A DNA stretch of 64,000 bases from Agreia sp. PsM10 (GTDB lineage: Bacteria > Actinomycetota > Actinomycetes > Actinomycetales > Microbacteriaceae). Numbering within the stretch: the first letter of the stretch is position 1; each line of letters opens with the position of its first letter. Both the position numbers and the translations under genes were made by a program. The stretch covers positions 310,001 to 374,000 of the forward strand of contig NZ_JARUXC010000002.1 of the NCBI RefSeq assembly GCF_030433855.1, given 5' to 3'. Below are positions 8,087 through 15,649 of the stretch, piece by piece. The notes under the pieces were generated by a model that was not told where the DNA came from, did not search any database, and was given only the letters and a program-made list of their open reading frames with translations.

Positions 8087-9038
8087 CGCCACGTCGAAAG
8101 TCTCTGAGCTCTTTCGCCTCTGACACGGTGCGACGAATGACCGCGAGCGTCTCCGGCCACAACTGATGGATGTGTCTGGGCAGGATGCGGAGGCTCGGCA
8201 GACCTGCTCCGAACGAGGCGAGCACCTTATCGAAATCCCACGAGATCTGCGCATCGTCGCTATGCCATTGCCGGCTGTCGACATCGAGTGGGAGGACGCC
8301 ATCGATCAGGAGGTCGAAGGGGCTCGTGCCAGGAAGAGGGAACTGCGTCTCCACCACGAAACCGGCTCGACGAAGACGCACGCGAACGATCGTTTCATTG
8401 CCCGAGTCTGCGGCGGGATCGATCTCTGCCCGAAGGTGCTGCAGTCGGCGGGGAAGGTGTCTGAAGAGGAGACCGACCTGGTCAGCCGTCACGAACCCTG
8501 TCCGCAGCGCGGAGTCGATGCTCGCGATCGCATGCTCTTCGCTCTGGCACAGTACGGCTTGGCGCAGCGATACGAGAGGCGGCATGAGCCAGTCGCGATG
8601 ATTCGACGGCCCGGTGGAGAGATCCGGCGTGGCCGAACGCTGCCAGTGAACGCGAGGAACTCCCGGATCTGCAACGAAGTTCGTATCGGACCGAGGTGTT
8701 TCGGCAGGTCGACCGACGCGTGAGGCGTCAGCCGTGTGCAGGTCGTGCGCACCGCGGCGAACGCAAACGTGTAGTCGCGTGTCGAGGCCCGCCCATACCC
8801 GGTTTCTGCGCAAGGCCGACAGGCAGGCGACCTTGCCGCCGAGACGGACCGCGCGTCTTTGATCGAGATCGGCCTCGGCTATTGCGTAGATGCCTCGACG
8901 GATCGGCTGGAGAATGCGGTCAGATCGGGCTCGGTCGATCATAGGCAATTCCGCTCCGAGGGAAGTGAGGGTGCGCCGTGATGCGATTCCCCCCGACATG
9001 AGCATGAGGCCGCGAATGCGCGAGTGATCTCCGACCAT
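8079..9038 (-). CDS. AbiEi-like winged-helix / DUF559 (Vsr-like nuclease fold) protein
   Basis: A protein of 319 aa (306 if translation starts at the ATG at 8999). The N-terminal 90 or so residues (GGIASRRTLTSLGA, RRGIYAI, AVRLGGKVACLSALRRNRVW) match the winged-helix region of actinobacterial AbiEi-antitoxin-like proteins. The C-terminus (FDLLIDGVLPLDVDSRQWHSD) matches DUF559, a Vsr-like PD-(D/E)XK fold, but where the family usually has E-V-D the sequence reads D-V-D, so catalysis is uncertain. The middle is poorly conserved. No toxin partner is adjacent. The gene sits between two 89-bp repeat elements and its last codons and stop belong to copy A. It looks less GC-rich than its neighbours. 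A mobile or domesticated single-gene element is my inference. Confidence 0.7.
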   Translation of the reverse strand: MVGDHSRIRGLMLMSGGIASRRTLTSLGAELPMIDRARSDRILQPIRRGIYAIAEADLDQRRAVRLGGKVACLSALRRNRVWAGLDTRLHVCVRRGAHDLHTADASRVGRPAETPRSDTNFVADPGVPRVHWQRSATPDLSTGPSNHRDWLMPPLVSLRQAVLCQSEEHAIASIDSALRTGFVTADQVGLLFRHLPRRLQHLRAEIDPAADSGNETIVRVRLRRAGFVVETQFPLPGTSPFDLLIDGVLPLDVDSRQWHSDDAQISWDFDKVLASFGAGLPSLRILPRHIHQLWPETLAVIRRTVSEAKELRDFRRGAN

Positions 9039-9157
9039 GGTTCGAGCGTGGCGTTACCCGGATGAACGTGGGACGGACTGGAGAGTTCTGTGAGTCCTTC
9101 GTGAGCTCACATCCCTGGGAGGGAGGAGTCGACGGCTGATACTCCCGTGCGACCTCG

Positions 9158-9246
9158 CCAACTGAGGACATTCCTCGCTGGACCCTGGAAAGAGCGCCAG
9201 GTTGACGGGGCAGTGTGCGGCGCAGGAGCAGTTTGTCCTCAATTAG
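9158..9246. repeat. 89-bp terminal-inverted-repeat element, copy B
   Basis: Same length and orientation as copy A, exactly 1160 bp away. The left end CCAACTGAGGACA (9158-9170) is identical to copy A. The right end (9234-9246, TGTCCTCAATTAG) differs from copy A at two positions. Outside the ends the interior is mostly diverged. It lies in the gap between the AbiEi/DUF559-type gene start and the GlxA-type regulator stop. I see nothing else in that gap. Confidence 0.85.
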
Positions 9247-9274
9247 CGCTCGGCGTAGGGCCCAGCACTGACTG

Positions 9275-10234
9275 TCAGCCCACGAGTTCTCTCACGCAAA
9301 AGGTGCGTCGGTAGTTGGCCGGTGTCGTCTGGAGCGTCTTCACGAAGTGGTGCCGCATCACGGCGGCCGAGCCGAAGCCCGTCTCGGCGGCGACGGCCTC
9401 GAGCCCCAGGGTGGTCTCCTCGAGGAGCTGCTGCGCGCGCATGAGGCGCTGCTTGTTCAGCCAGGCCGCCGGCGTCGTGCCCAGATCCGCGCGGAATCGG
9501 CGCGCGAAGGTGCGTGAAGACATCAGGGCCTTGCGGGCGAGCTCGTCAACGCTGAGGTCGCGATCGAGGTTCTCGAGCATCCATTCGGTGACGCCCGCGA
9601 ACGAGTCGCTCGGCTCTGCGGGAAGCGGGGTGGCGATGTACTGGGCCTGGCCGCCCGCGCGCTGAGGGGGCACGACCATGCGACGGGCGATGACGTTCGC
9701 GGCGGCGGCGCCCAGCTCGGTGCGAACGAGGTGCAGCGCCGCGTCGATGCCGGCCGAGGTGCCTGCGCCCGTGATGATGTTGCCGTCCTGCACGAACAGC
9801 ACGTCGGCGTCGACCTCGATCTTCGGGAATTCGCGTGCCAGCCGGTCGGCGTGCATCCAGTGCGTGGTGGCGCGCTTGCCGTCGAGCAGGCCCGACTTCG
9901 CCAACGTGAACGCCCCGCTGCACACCGTCAGGATCCAGGCGCCCCGGTCGTTGGCCTCGTGCAGCACCCTCAAAACCTCGGGGTGCACTGCGCCCTCGAT
10001 GATGTGAGCCGGAATGGCGATGAGGTCCGCGTCGGCCGCTGCCGAGAGGTCATTCAAGATCATCATGTCGTAGCCGAGGCTGGTCGGGATGGGGCCGGGT
10101 TCTGCGGCGGCGATCGTGAAGTCGAAGACGGGCCCGCCCATGTCGGAGCGATCGATGCCGAAGACCTCGCAGATCACTCCGAACTCGAACGGTGCGACGT
10201 GGGGGAGGGCGATGAGCACGACCTTCTTGAGCAT
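9275..10234 (-). CDS. GlxA family transcriptional regulator (DJ-1/PfpI + AraC HTH)
   Basis: A 319-aa regulator. Residues 1 to about 175 form a DJ-1/PfpI-type class I amidotransferase-like domain (VVLIALPHVAPFEFGVICEVFGID; TVCSGAFTLAKSGLLDGKRATTHW; GAGTSAGIDAALHLVR). Residues from about 215 form an AraC double helix-turn-helix (LSVDELARKALMSSRTFARRFRADLGTTPAAWLNKQRL, GFGSAAVMRHHF). The start at 10234 has GAAGGAA upstream. Such proteins regulate catabolic or stress genes, and the target is often divergent. Here the divergent gene is a 43-aa membrane peptide followed by galE, which does not name an effector. Family assignment is firm; role is unknown. Confidence 0.88.
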   Translation of the reverse strand: MLKKVVLIALPHVAPFEFGVICEVFGIDRSDMGGPVFDFTIAAAEPGPIPTSLGYDMMILNDLSAAADADLIAIPAHIIEGAVHPEVLRVLHEANDRGAWILTVCSGAFTLAKSGLLDGKRATTHWMHADRLAREFPKIEVDADVLFVQDGNIITGAGTSAGIDAALHLVRTELGAAAANVIARRMVVPPQRAGGQAQYIATPLPAEPSDSFAGVTEWMLENLDRDLSVDELARKALMSSRTFARRFRADLGTTPAAWLNKQRLMRAQQLLEETTLGLEAVAAETGFGSAAVMRHHFVKTLQTTPANYRRTFCVRELVG

Positions 10235-10328
10235 GGCTGTTCCTTCACGGGAGGTGTGGCAGTAAAGCGTGGACTGTTGACATTCTTCCATCTGGTGGCG
10301 GATATTCGCAATTCGTAGCGTTACTGCC

Positions 10329-10460
10329 ATGATGATTTTTCTCGTTGTTATGGGTGTTCTGTCGGCCGCGGCGATTGTGTGGACGATGCGAGACTGGGTG
10401 CGCGATGGGTACCGTCGCATCCCCATGGGCAGAGGAGACGACGAATGGCGTGGTTGGTAA
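10329..10460 (+). CDS. Small single-span membrane protein (43 aa)
   Basis: Starts ATG 10329 and ends TAA 10460, overlapping the first 16 bases of galE in another frame. It has one N-terminal hydrophobic helix (MMIFLVVMGVLSAAAIVW) and then a basic tail containing RDGYRRIP. From memory, short actinobacterial membrane proteins with a DGYRRIP-like tail are common, which argues it is a real gene, but I cannot check. There is no obvious ribosome-binding site, so it may be leaderless or coupled. Its overlap with galE would link translation of the two. Function unknown. Confidence 0.5.
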   Translation: MMIFLVVMGVLSAAAIVWTMRDWVRDGYRRIPMGRGDDEWRGW

Positions 10461-11404
10461 CAGGAGGCGCGGGCTACATCGGCTCGCACGTGGTGCGGGC
10501 GTTCCGCGAGCAGGGCATCGACGTCGTGGTCGTCGACGATCTCTCCAGCGGCCACCGCGCGTTCGTCGATGACGGTGTGCCGTTCATCGACGGAAGCATT
10601 CTCGATGCCGGCCTTCTGCGCCAGACCTTCGAAGACCACGCGATCTCCGGTGTCGTGCACGTGGCCGGCTACAAGTACGCCGGCGTCTCCGTCACCCGGC
10701 CGCTCCATACCTACGAGCAGAATGTCACGGGAACCCAGGTGCTGCTCGGTGCGATGAGCGATGCCGGTGTCGACCGCATCGTCTTCTCGTCGAGCGCGGC
10801 CGTCTATGGAACGCCGGACACCGATCTCGTGACCGAGTCCACCGCCAAGAATCCCGAGTCGCCCTACGGCGAGTCGAAGCTGATCGGCGAGTGGCTGCTG
10901 CGAGACCAGGGCGTGGCTGCCGGACTCGCCCACACATCGCTGCGCTACTTCAACGTCGTCGGCTCCGGATATCCGGATCTGTTCGACACCAGTCCGCACA
11001 ACCTCTTCCCCCTCGTCTTCGACGCCCTCCTCGACGGTCGCGTTCCCCGCATCAACGGCGACGACTACGACACCCCCGACGGAACGTGCGTGCGCGACTA
11101 CATCCACGTGTCAGACCTCGCCCTGTCGCATGTCGCGGCCGCGCGGCGACTGGATGCCGGCGAGTCGGTAGAGCAGGCCTACAACCTCGGCAGCGGGGCC
11201 GGGGTGTCCGTCGGAGAGATCATGACGGCGATGGCCGAGGGCACGGGGATTCCTTTCACTCCCGAGATCGCACCGCGCCGACCGGGCGACCCCGCCCGCA
11301 TCGTCGCATCCGGCGAATTGGCCGCGCGAGACCTCGACTGGCGGATGCGCCACACCCTCGACGAGATGGTCCGCAGTGCATGGGCGGCGCGCCAGGGCGA
11401 GTAG
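10445..11404 (+). CDS. galE: UDP-glucose 4-epimerase
   Basis: A 319-aa extended short-chain dehydrogenase. The NAD motif TGGAGYIGSH is at residues 6-15. The catalytic set is serines 115-117 in VFSSSAAVYG and Y141/K145 in SPYGESK. It interconverts UDP-glucose and UDP-galactose, supplying sugars for envelope glycans. The start at 10445 is fixed by AGAGGAGA six bases upstream. The frame is open upstream to 10379 without support. The length is slightly short for GalE but all parts are present. Other UDP-sugar epimerases share this fold, so substrate choice is not certain. Confidence 0.85.
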   Translation: MAWLVTGGAGYIGSHVVRAFREQGIDVVVVDDLSSGHRAFVDDGVPFIDGSILDAGLLRQTFEDHAISGVVHVAGYKYAGVSVTRPLHTYEQNVTGTQVLLGAMSDAGVDRIVFSSSAAVYGTPDTDLVTESTAKNPESPYGESKLIGEWLLRDQGVAAGLAHTSLRYFNVVGSGYPDLFDTSPHNLFPLVFDALLDGRVPRINGDDYDTPDGTCVRDYIHVSDLALSHVAAARRLDAGESVEQAYNLGSGAGVSVGEIMTAMAEGTGIPFTPEIAPRRPGDPARIVASGELAARDLDWRMRHTLDEMVRSAWAARQGE

Positions 11405-11455
11405 TCGATGTGACGCACTGCGCCGTCGTCGATGTGCGCGACACGGCGTTTCGCC

Positions 11456-11482
11456 AAACCCTCCAGAAGCACTTGAGGGTTT
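11456..11482. terminator. Inverted repeat downstream of galE
   Basis: AAACCCTC (11456-11463) and GAGGGTTT (11475-11482) form a perfect 8-bp stem with an 11-nt loop. It follows galE and precedes the whiB promoter, so it could end galE transcription or act as an operator. No T-run follows. Confidence 0.4.
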
Positions 11483-11494
11483 ACGATCTGCGAC

Positions 11495-11523
11495 TTGACT
11501 CGAACGAACTACACGGGTGTAAT
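11495..11523 (+). promoter_or_regulatory. Predicted whiB2-like gene promoter
   Basis: TTGACT at 11495-11500 and TGTAAT at 11518-11523 are separated by 17 bp, close to the housekeeping sigma consensus. Transcription would begin about 11530, leaving a leader of roughly 45 nt before the ATG at 11575. Confidence 0.6.
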
Positions 11524-11574
11524 TAGCGGGAGGGGTTCGGCAGGTCGAATGCAGATCAGAAGGTAGAGCGTGGT

Positions 11575-11895
11575 ATGGCTATGGAATACCGCTCAGGCGT
11601 CCCAGAGGACTGGTTCGTCGATCCCGTCAATCTCGGTGTTCCGGGCGTTCGTCAACAGGCGCCGGTAGAAGACGAGAACCCGCTGGCGTGGCAGACCGAC
11701 TCTCTCTGCGCCCAGACCGACCCCGAGGCCTTCTTCCCCGAAAAGGGCGGCTCGACTCGAGATGCCAAGCGCATCTGCACATCGTGCGAGGTGAAGGCCC
11801 AGTGCCTCGAGTACGCGCTCAAGAACGACGAGCGATTCGGCATCTGGGGTGGCCTGTCCGAGCGCGAGCGCCGCAAGCTGCGCAAGCAGGCCTAG
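11575..11895 (+). CDS. whiB2: WhiB-family iron-sulfur regulator (WhiB2/WhmD-like)
   Basis: 106 aa with the four Fe-S cysteines C45, C68, C71 and C77 (the C-x2-C-x5-C set in RICTSCEVKAQC), the GIWGG turn (89-93) and a basic C-terminal tail. WhiB2-type proteins control septation and division genes with a partner sigma factor. The name rests on length and context: manA, galE, the large glycosyltransferase, DUF3499 and a zincin-like protein surround it, as around whiB2 in mycobacteria. The start is ATG 11575, or ATG 11581 two codons later. The second WhiB in this window, at 41253, is WhiB1-like. Confidence 0.85.
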   Translation: MAMEYRSGVPEDWFVDPVNLGVPGVRQQAPVEDENPLAWQTDSLCAQTDPEAFFPEKGGSTRDAKRICTSCEVKAQCLEYALKNDERFGIWGGLSERERRKLRKQA

Positions 11896-11958
11896 GGTCA
11901 TAGTTTTCTCATAGGTATCCCGGCACGCCGGGGCCTGACCCGCCACGGGCGCATGCCG

Positions 11959-11975
11959 CCCTTAGGGTCTAAGGG
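11959..11975 (+). promoter_or_regulatory. Perfect hairpin / -10 element just before the large glycosyltransferase gene
   Basis: CCCTTAG-GGT-CTAAGGG is a perfect 7-bp hairpin ending two bases before the ATG at 11978. It contains TAGGGT (11963-11968), a TANNNT hexamer placed as for a nearly leaderless mRNA. It also contains AAGGG, which could act as a ribosome-binding site hidden in the stem. Both readings are possible. Confidence 0.45.
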
Positions 11976-11977
11976 AT

Positions 11978-14900
11978 ATGCGCGCCCGAGTTACAGCAGT
12001 TCTAGTCGCCTCCAACGGAGCGGACTACCTTCCGCGCACCCTCGACGCGCTGAAGGCGCAGACCAGGCAGCCCGACAGCCTCATCGTGGTCGATGTGGGT
12101 TCGTCGGATGAGACGCCCGCCCTGCTGTCGGCGGCGCTTCCCACGCACTTCATCTCGGCCTCCGGCAGGCTGAGCTTCGGCACGGCCGTCGCCCACGCCC
12201 TCGGTGTGGTCCCCCCTCCCGCCGACGAGAACGAGTGGCTCTGGCTGCTCGCTCACGACACGGCGCCGGAGCCCGACGCGCTCGCCGCTCTGCTCGCCGC
12301 AGTCGAGGTGAATCCCTCGGTTGCTGCCGCGGGCCCCAAGCAGATGGACTGGGAGCACCCCGACTACATCAGCGAGTTCGGTGAGACGCTCACGCGCTTC
12401 GGAGCCACTTATTCGATGGCGGAGACCGAGCTCGACCAGGCACAGCACGATCGCATGAGCGATGTTCTCGGAGTCGGCGCGGCAGGCATGCTCGTTCGCC
12501 ACACCGTCTGGAACGACCTGGCCGGGTTCGACGACGCCCTGCCGACCGCCGACAACGGTCTCGACTTCAGCGTGCGGGTGCGACTCGCCGGCCACCGGGT
12601 GATGGGCGTGCCCGCAGCGCGCATCGCGTCGGCGGGCGTCGGTCTCGCCGGCCCCGGCCGCAGCGAGAAGGGTCGCGCGCGGAGAAAACGACAGGCGGAC
12701 CGGCGGGCAGCGCAGCTTCACCGCAGGCTGGTCTATGCACCCGCGTTCGCCGTGGTCTTCCACTGGCTCTCGCTCGTTCCCCTGGCCGTGGCCCGCAGTC
12801 TCGGCCAGCTGGTGCGCAAGCAGCCCGGCGCCATCGGCGGCGAGATGTCGGCCGCGTTCCGCACGGCATTCGGATCGCGCATCACCGAGGCCCGCAAGAA
12901 TCTGCATGCCGCGAAGAGGGTCGGCTGGACCACGATCGCTCCTCTGCGCATTCCGGGAGACGAGGTGCGCCGCCGCCGCTCTCTGCAACGCGAGATCGCC
13001 CTGACGCACCTGCGCGGCGAGAAGGACCGCATCCAGTTCATCGCGACGGGCGGCGTGACCACCGTTCTGATCTTCGCCGTGCTCGGGCTGGTCATGTTCG
13101 TCCCCCTGATCGGTGCCATTGCACTCACGGGCGGTTCCCTGCTGCCGGTGAGCGCGACTCTCGGCGAGCTGTGGAGTCACGTCGGCTACGGCTGGCGCGA
13201 CATCGGGCTCGGCTTCGTCGGTGCCGCAGACCCCTTCACCACCGTGCTGGCCGTGCTCGGATCGATCACGTTCTGGTCGCCGTCCCTCGCGGTCGTCGGC
13301 CTCTATCTGGCCGCTCTGCCGCTGGCCGCGCTTGCGGCCTGGTTCCTCGCTGCACGACTCACCGACAAACCGTGGCTGCGCGCCGTCGCCGCCGTGCTCT
13401 GGACTCTCGCTCCCCCCTTCCTCGCCTCGCTCGACAACGGAGCCATCGGCGCGGTTCTGGCGCATCTGCTGCTGCCCTGGCTCGTGCTCGCGGGTCTTGC
13501 CGCGCGCAAATCGTGGTCGGCGTCGGCGATGGCCGCCATCCTGTTCGCCGTGACCCTGGCGGGCGCCCCGTCGCTGTGGCCCGCACTTCTCGTCATCTGG
13601 GTGGTGTCCGTGGCCACGGCGGGTCGCAACATCGCCCGCTACATCGGCATCCCGATTCCGGCCGTCGCCCTCTTCCTCCCTCTTGCCTGGGATCAGTTCC
13701 GCGCCGGGAATCCGATCGGCATCCTCGCCGACCCCGGTGTTCCCGTCGTGCGCGAGCCGGGGTCGATCCTGGCGCTGCTGAGCGGCATCCCCGACTCCGC
13801 ACAGAGCGGATGGACCGGGCTTGCGTCGATGGTCGGCATCGATTCGTCGGTGCTGCAACTCGTCCTGGCGATCGCCGTGGTTCCCCTCGGCCTCCTCGCC
13901 GTGCTCGCGCTCGTGATTCCCGGTCCGAGCGTCACCCGGGCCATCGTCGCCGTGGTCGGCGCGCTGCTCGGCCTGGCGACCGCGATCGCGTCGACCCGCA
14001 TCTCGCTCGACGCGATCGGGGCCGACCCTGTCGTGCTGTGGGCCGGCCCGGGTCTCAGCCTCTACTGGCTCGGCCTCGTCTGCGCCGCCGTCATCGGCCT
14101 GCACACGCTCAAGCGGTTCTCCGTCGCCCCCGGATTCGTGGCAGCCACCACCGTTGTCGTGGTCGCGGTGCCGCTCGTCGCGTCGACCCTGCTCGGCTCC
14201 TCGGCCATCCAGACCACCGATGGCCGCCTGCTTCCCGCGTTCGTCACCGCCGAGGCGGCATCCACACCCCGCGTCGGCACTCTCGTGCTCACCCCGCAGC
14301 CCGACGGCGGACTCGAGTCGGAGATCGTCAACGGCACCGGCGTGATGCTCGACGACCAATCCACCCTCGCCTCCACGAACCGCGACCCGGCACGCGACGC
14401 CGAACTCGCGGAGCTCATCGGCAACCTGGCCTCACTGAGCGGAGAGGACAGCACCCCGCGCCTCGCCGACCTCGGCGTGGAATTCGTGCTGCTCGCCAAC
14501 CCCGCGCCGGGTGACGACGAACCCGCTCTGGTCACCACCACAACCCGCTCGACGGCCGCGTTCGATGCGAACGCGTCGCTCACGACGGTGGGCAAGACCT
14601 TCGCGGGAACCCTCTGGCAGATCACGGGAACCGAGAGCCTGTCGAGCCTCCCGGAGCCGGCACCCACCAACCTCGGATCGGCCACCGGCGTGCTCGTGCT
14701 CGTCGGACAGGGCATCGTCTTCCTTCTCATGCTGCTTCTCGCGCTGCCGGCCGGACGTCTGCAGCCGCACGGTGCTCGCGCCGTGAGCGCGCTGGAGCCT
14801 GCAGGTCCGGTCATCCCCGATGAGCCCGACTCCGAGGGCTCCGACGATGACGAGAACGCCGACGACGGGGCCGAGGCTCCGGATGGGCGGGCCGCCGAGA

Positions 14901-15649
14901 CGGCGGGCGCCGCGGCGCCCGGTGCGACAGTGCGCCGTCGTCGTCGCCTGTTCGCGCGCAAGGAACGTCCCGACGCCGCCGCAGAGGCGGCTGCTGCCGC
15001 CGTCGCGGCGAGCACGGCCGCGGTCGCGTCTGCTCCGGATACGACGCCCGACGAGACGCAGGCGGAGCCGGACGGGGCATCCGAATCGTCGGTCGCCGGG
15101 TCATCGAGCGTCGAGATGTCCGAGCCGACCCCCACCCCGGAACCGGAGACCGCATCTGCGGCTCAGGTCGAGTCGCACGCGCAGGCCGAATCGCACGCTC
15201 AGGTCGAAGCCGCCCCGCAGCCGGTCGTGATCCACCCCGGCGAGGACTTCGATCTGCTCGGGCCGGCCGAGCCCTTGACCGCACCCGAGCTCGCTGCAGA
15301 GCCCGAGACTCCGTCGCTCGACGAGCTGGTCGAATCGCCCGCCTCGACAGAGCTGCCGCCGATCGAGGCGGAGCCGACGACGGAGTTCGTCGAGTCTCCC
15401 GAAGCCGAGCACGAGCCCGAGTTCGAAGCCGAGCCGGCACCGGAGCCTGAGCCGGTGCAGGCCCCGCAGGCGGAACATGCCCTCGAGCCGCACCGCTCGG
15501 AGCCCGAGGCCGACCCTGAACCGGCCTTCTCGCATCCACGTGCCCTGCCCGACGACATCGACGACGACTACGACCCCGATGCGGAAACCGTGATGCGCGT
15601 GAAACCGATCGACCTGAGCCACGAGGAGGATGAGCACGATGGCCGCTAG
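11978..15649 (+). CDS. Very large GT2-membrane glycosyltransferase with acidic tail
   Basis: 1223 aa in three parts. Residues 1 to about 245 form a family 2 glycosyltransferase domain (VTAVLVASNGADYLPRTL; DSLIVVDVGSSDETP; LWLLAHDTAPEPDAL; DNGLDFSVRVRLAGHRV). Residues from about 353 to 925 hold many membrane helices with a long extracellular stretch before the last one. Residues 926-1223 are a low-complexity, Glu/Ala/Pro-rich tail with HAQ(A/V)E repeats, expected in the cytoplasm. Proteins of this plan sit next to whiB2-like genes and DUF5719 genes in many actinobacteria (from memory), suggesting a cell-wall glycan role. The final codons overlap the DUF5719 start. The tail ends in a DAETVMRVKP stretch that might be a phosphorylation site; that is a guess. 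Confidence 0.85.
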   Translation: MRARVTAVLVASNGADYLPRTLDALKAQTRQPDSLIVVDVGSSDETPALLSAALPTHFISASGRLSFGTAVAHALGVVPPPADENEWLWLLAHDTAPEPDALAALLAAVEVNPSVAAAGPKQMDWEHPDYISEFGETLTRFGATYSMAETELDQAQHDRMSDVLGVGAAGMLVRHTVWNDLAGFDDALPTADNGLDFSVRVRLAGHRVMGVPAARIASAGVGLAGPGRSEKGRARRKRQADRRAAQLHRRLVYAPAFAVVFHWLSLVPLAVARSLGQLVRKQPGAIGGEMSAAFRTAFGSRITEARKNLHAAKRVGWTTIAPLRIPGDEVRRRRSLQREIALTHLRGEKDRIQFIATGGVTTVLIFAVLGLVMFVPLIGAIALTGGSLLPVSATLGELWSHVGYGWRDIGLGFVGAADPFTTVLAVLGSITFWSPSLAVVGLYLAALPLAALAAWFLAARLTDKPWLRAVAAVLWTLAPPFLASLDNGAIGAVLAHLLLPWLVLAGLAARKSWSASAMAAILFAVTLAGAPSLWPALLVIWVVSVATAGRNIARYIGIPIPAVALFLPLAWDQFRAGNPIGILADPGVPVVREPGSILALLSGIPDSAQSGWTGLASMVGIDSSVLQLVLAIAVVPLGLLAVLALVIPGPSVTRAIVAVVGALLGLATAIASTRISLDAIGADPVVLWAGPGLSLYWLGLVCAAVIGLHTLKRFSVAPGFVAATTVVVVAVPLVASTLLGSSAIQTTDGRLLPAFVTAEAASTPRVGTLVLTPQPDGGLESEIVNGTGVMLDDQSTLASTNRDPARDAELAELIGNLASLSGEDSTPRLADLGVEFVLLANPAPGDDEPALVTTTTRSTAAFDANASLTTVGKTFAGTLWQITGTESLSSLPEPAPTNLGSATGVLVLVGQGIVFLLMLLLALPAGRLQPHGARAVSALEPAGPVIPDEPDSEGSDDDENADDGAEAPDGRAAETAGAAAPGATVRRRRRLFARKERPDAAAEAAAAAVAASTAAVASAPDTTPDETQAEPDGASESSVAGSSSVEMSEPTPTPEPETASAAQVESHAQAESHAQVEAAPQPVVIHPGEDFDLLGPAEPLTAPELAAEPETPSLDELVESPASTELPPIEAEPTTEFVESPEAEHEPEFEAEPAPEPEPVQAPQAEHALEPHRSEPEADPEPAFSHPRALPDDIDDDYDPDAETVMRVKPIDLSHEEDEHDGR

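Noticed and set aside
7998-9246. Classical insertion sequence
   Set aside because: No transposase-like protein; the inverted repeats pair within each 89-bp element rather than across the gene.
12002-14359. A 785-residue minus-strand open frame
   Set aside because: Antisense to the large glycosyltransferase gene; Arg/Gly/Asp-rich low-complexity sequence without any motif.
15130-15230. CRISPR or DNA tandem repeat in the glycosyltransferase tail
   Set aside because: Short, irregular coding repeats (HAQ-type) in frame with the gene, without spacers.
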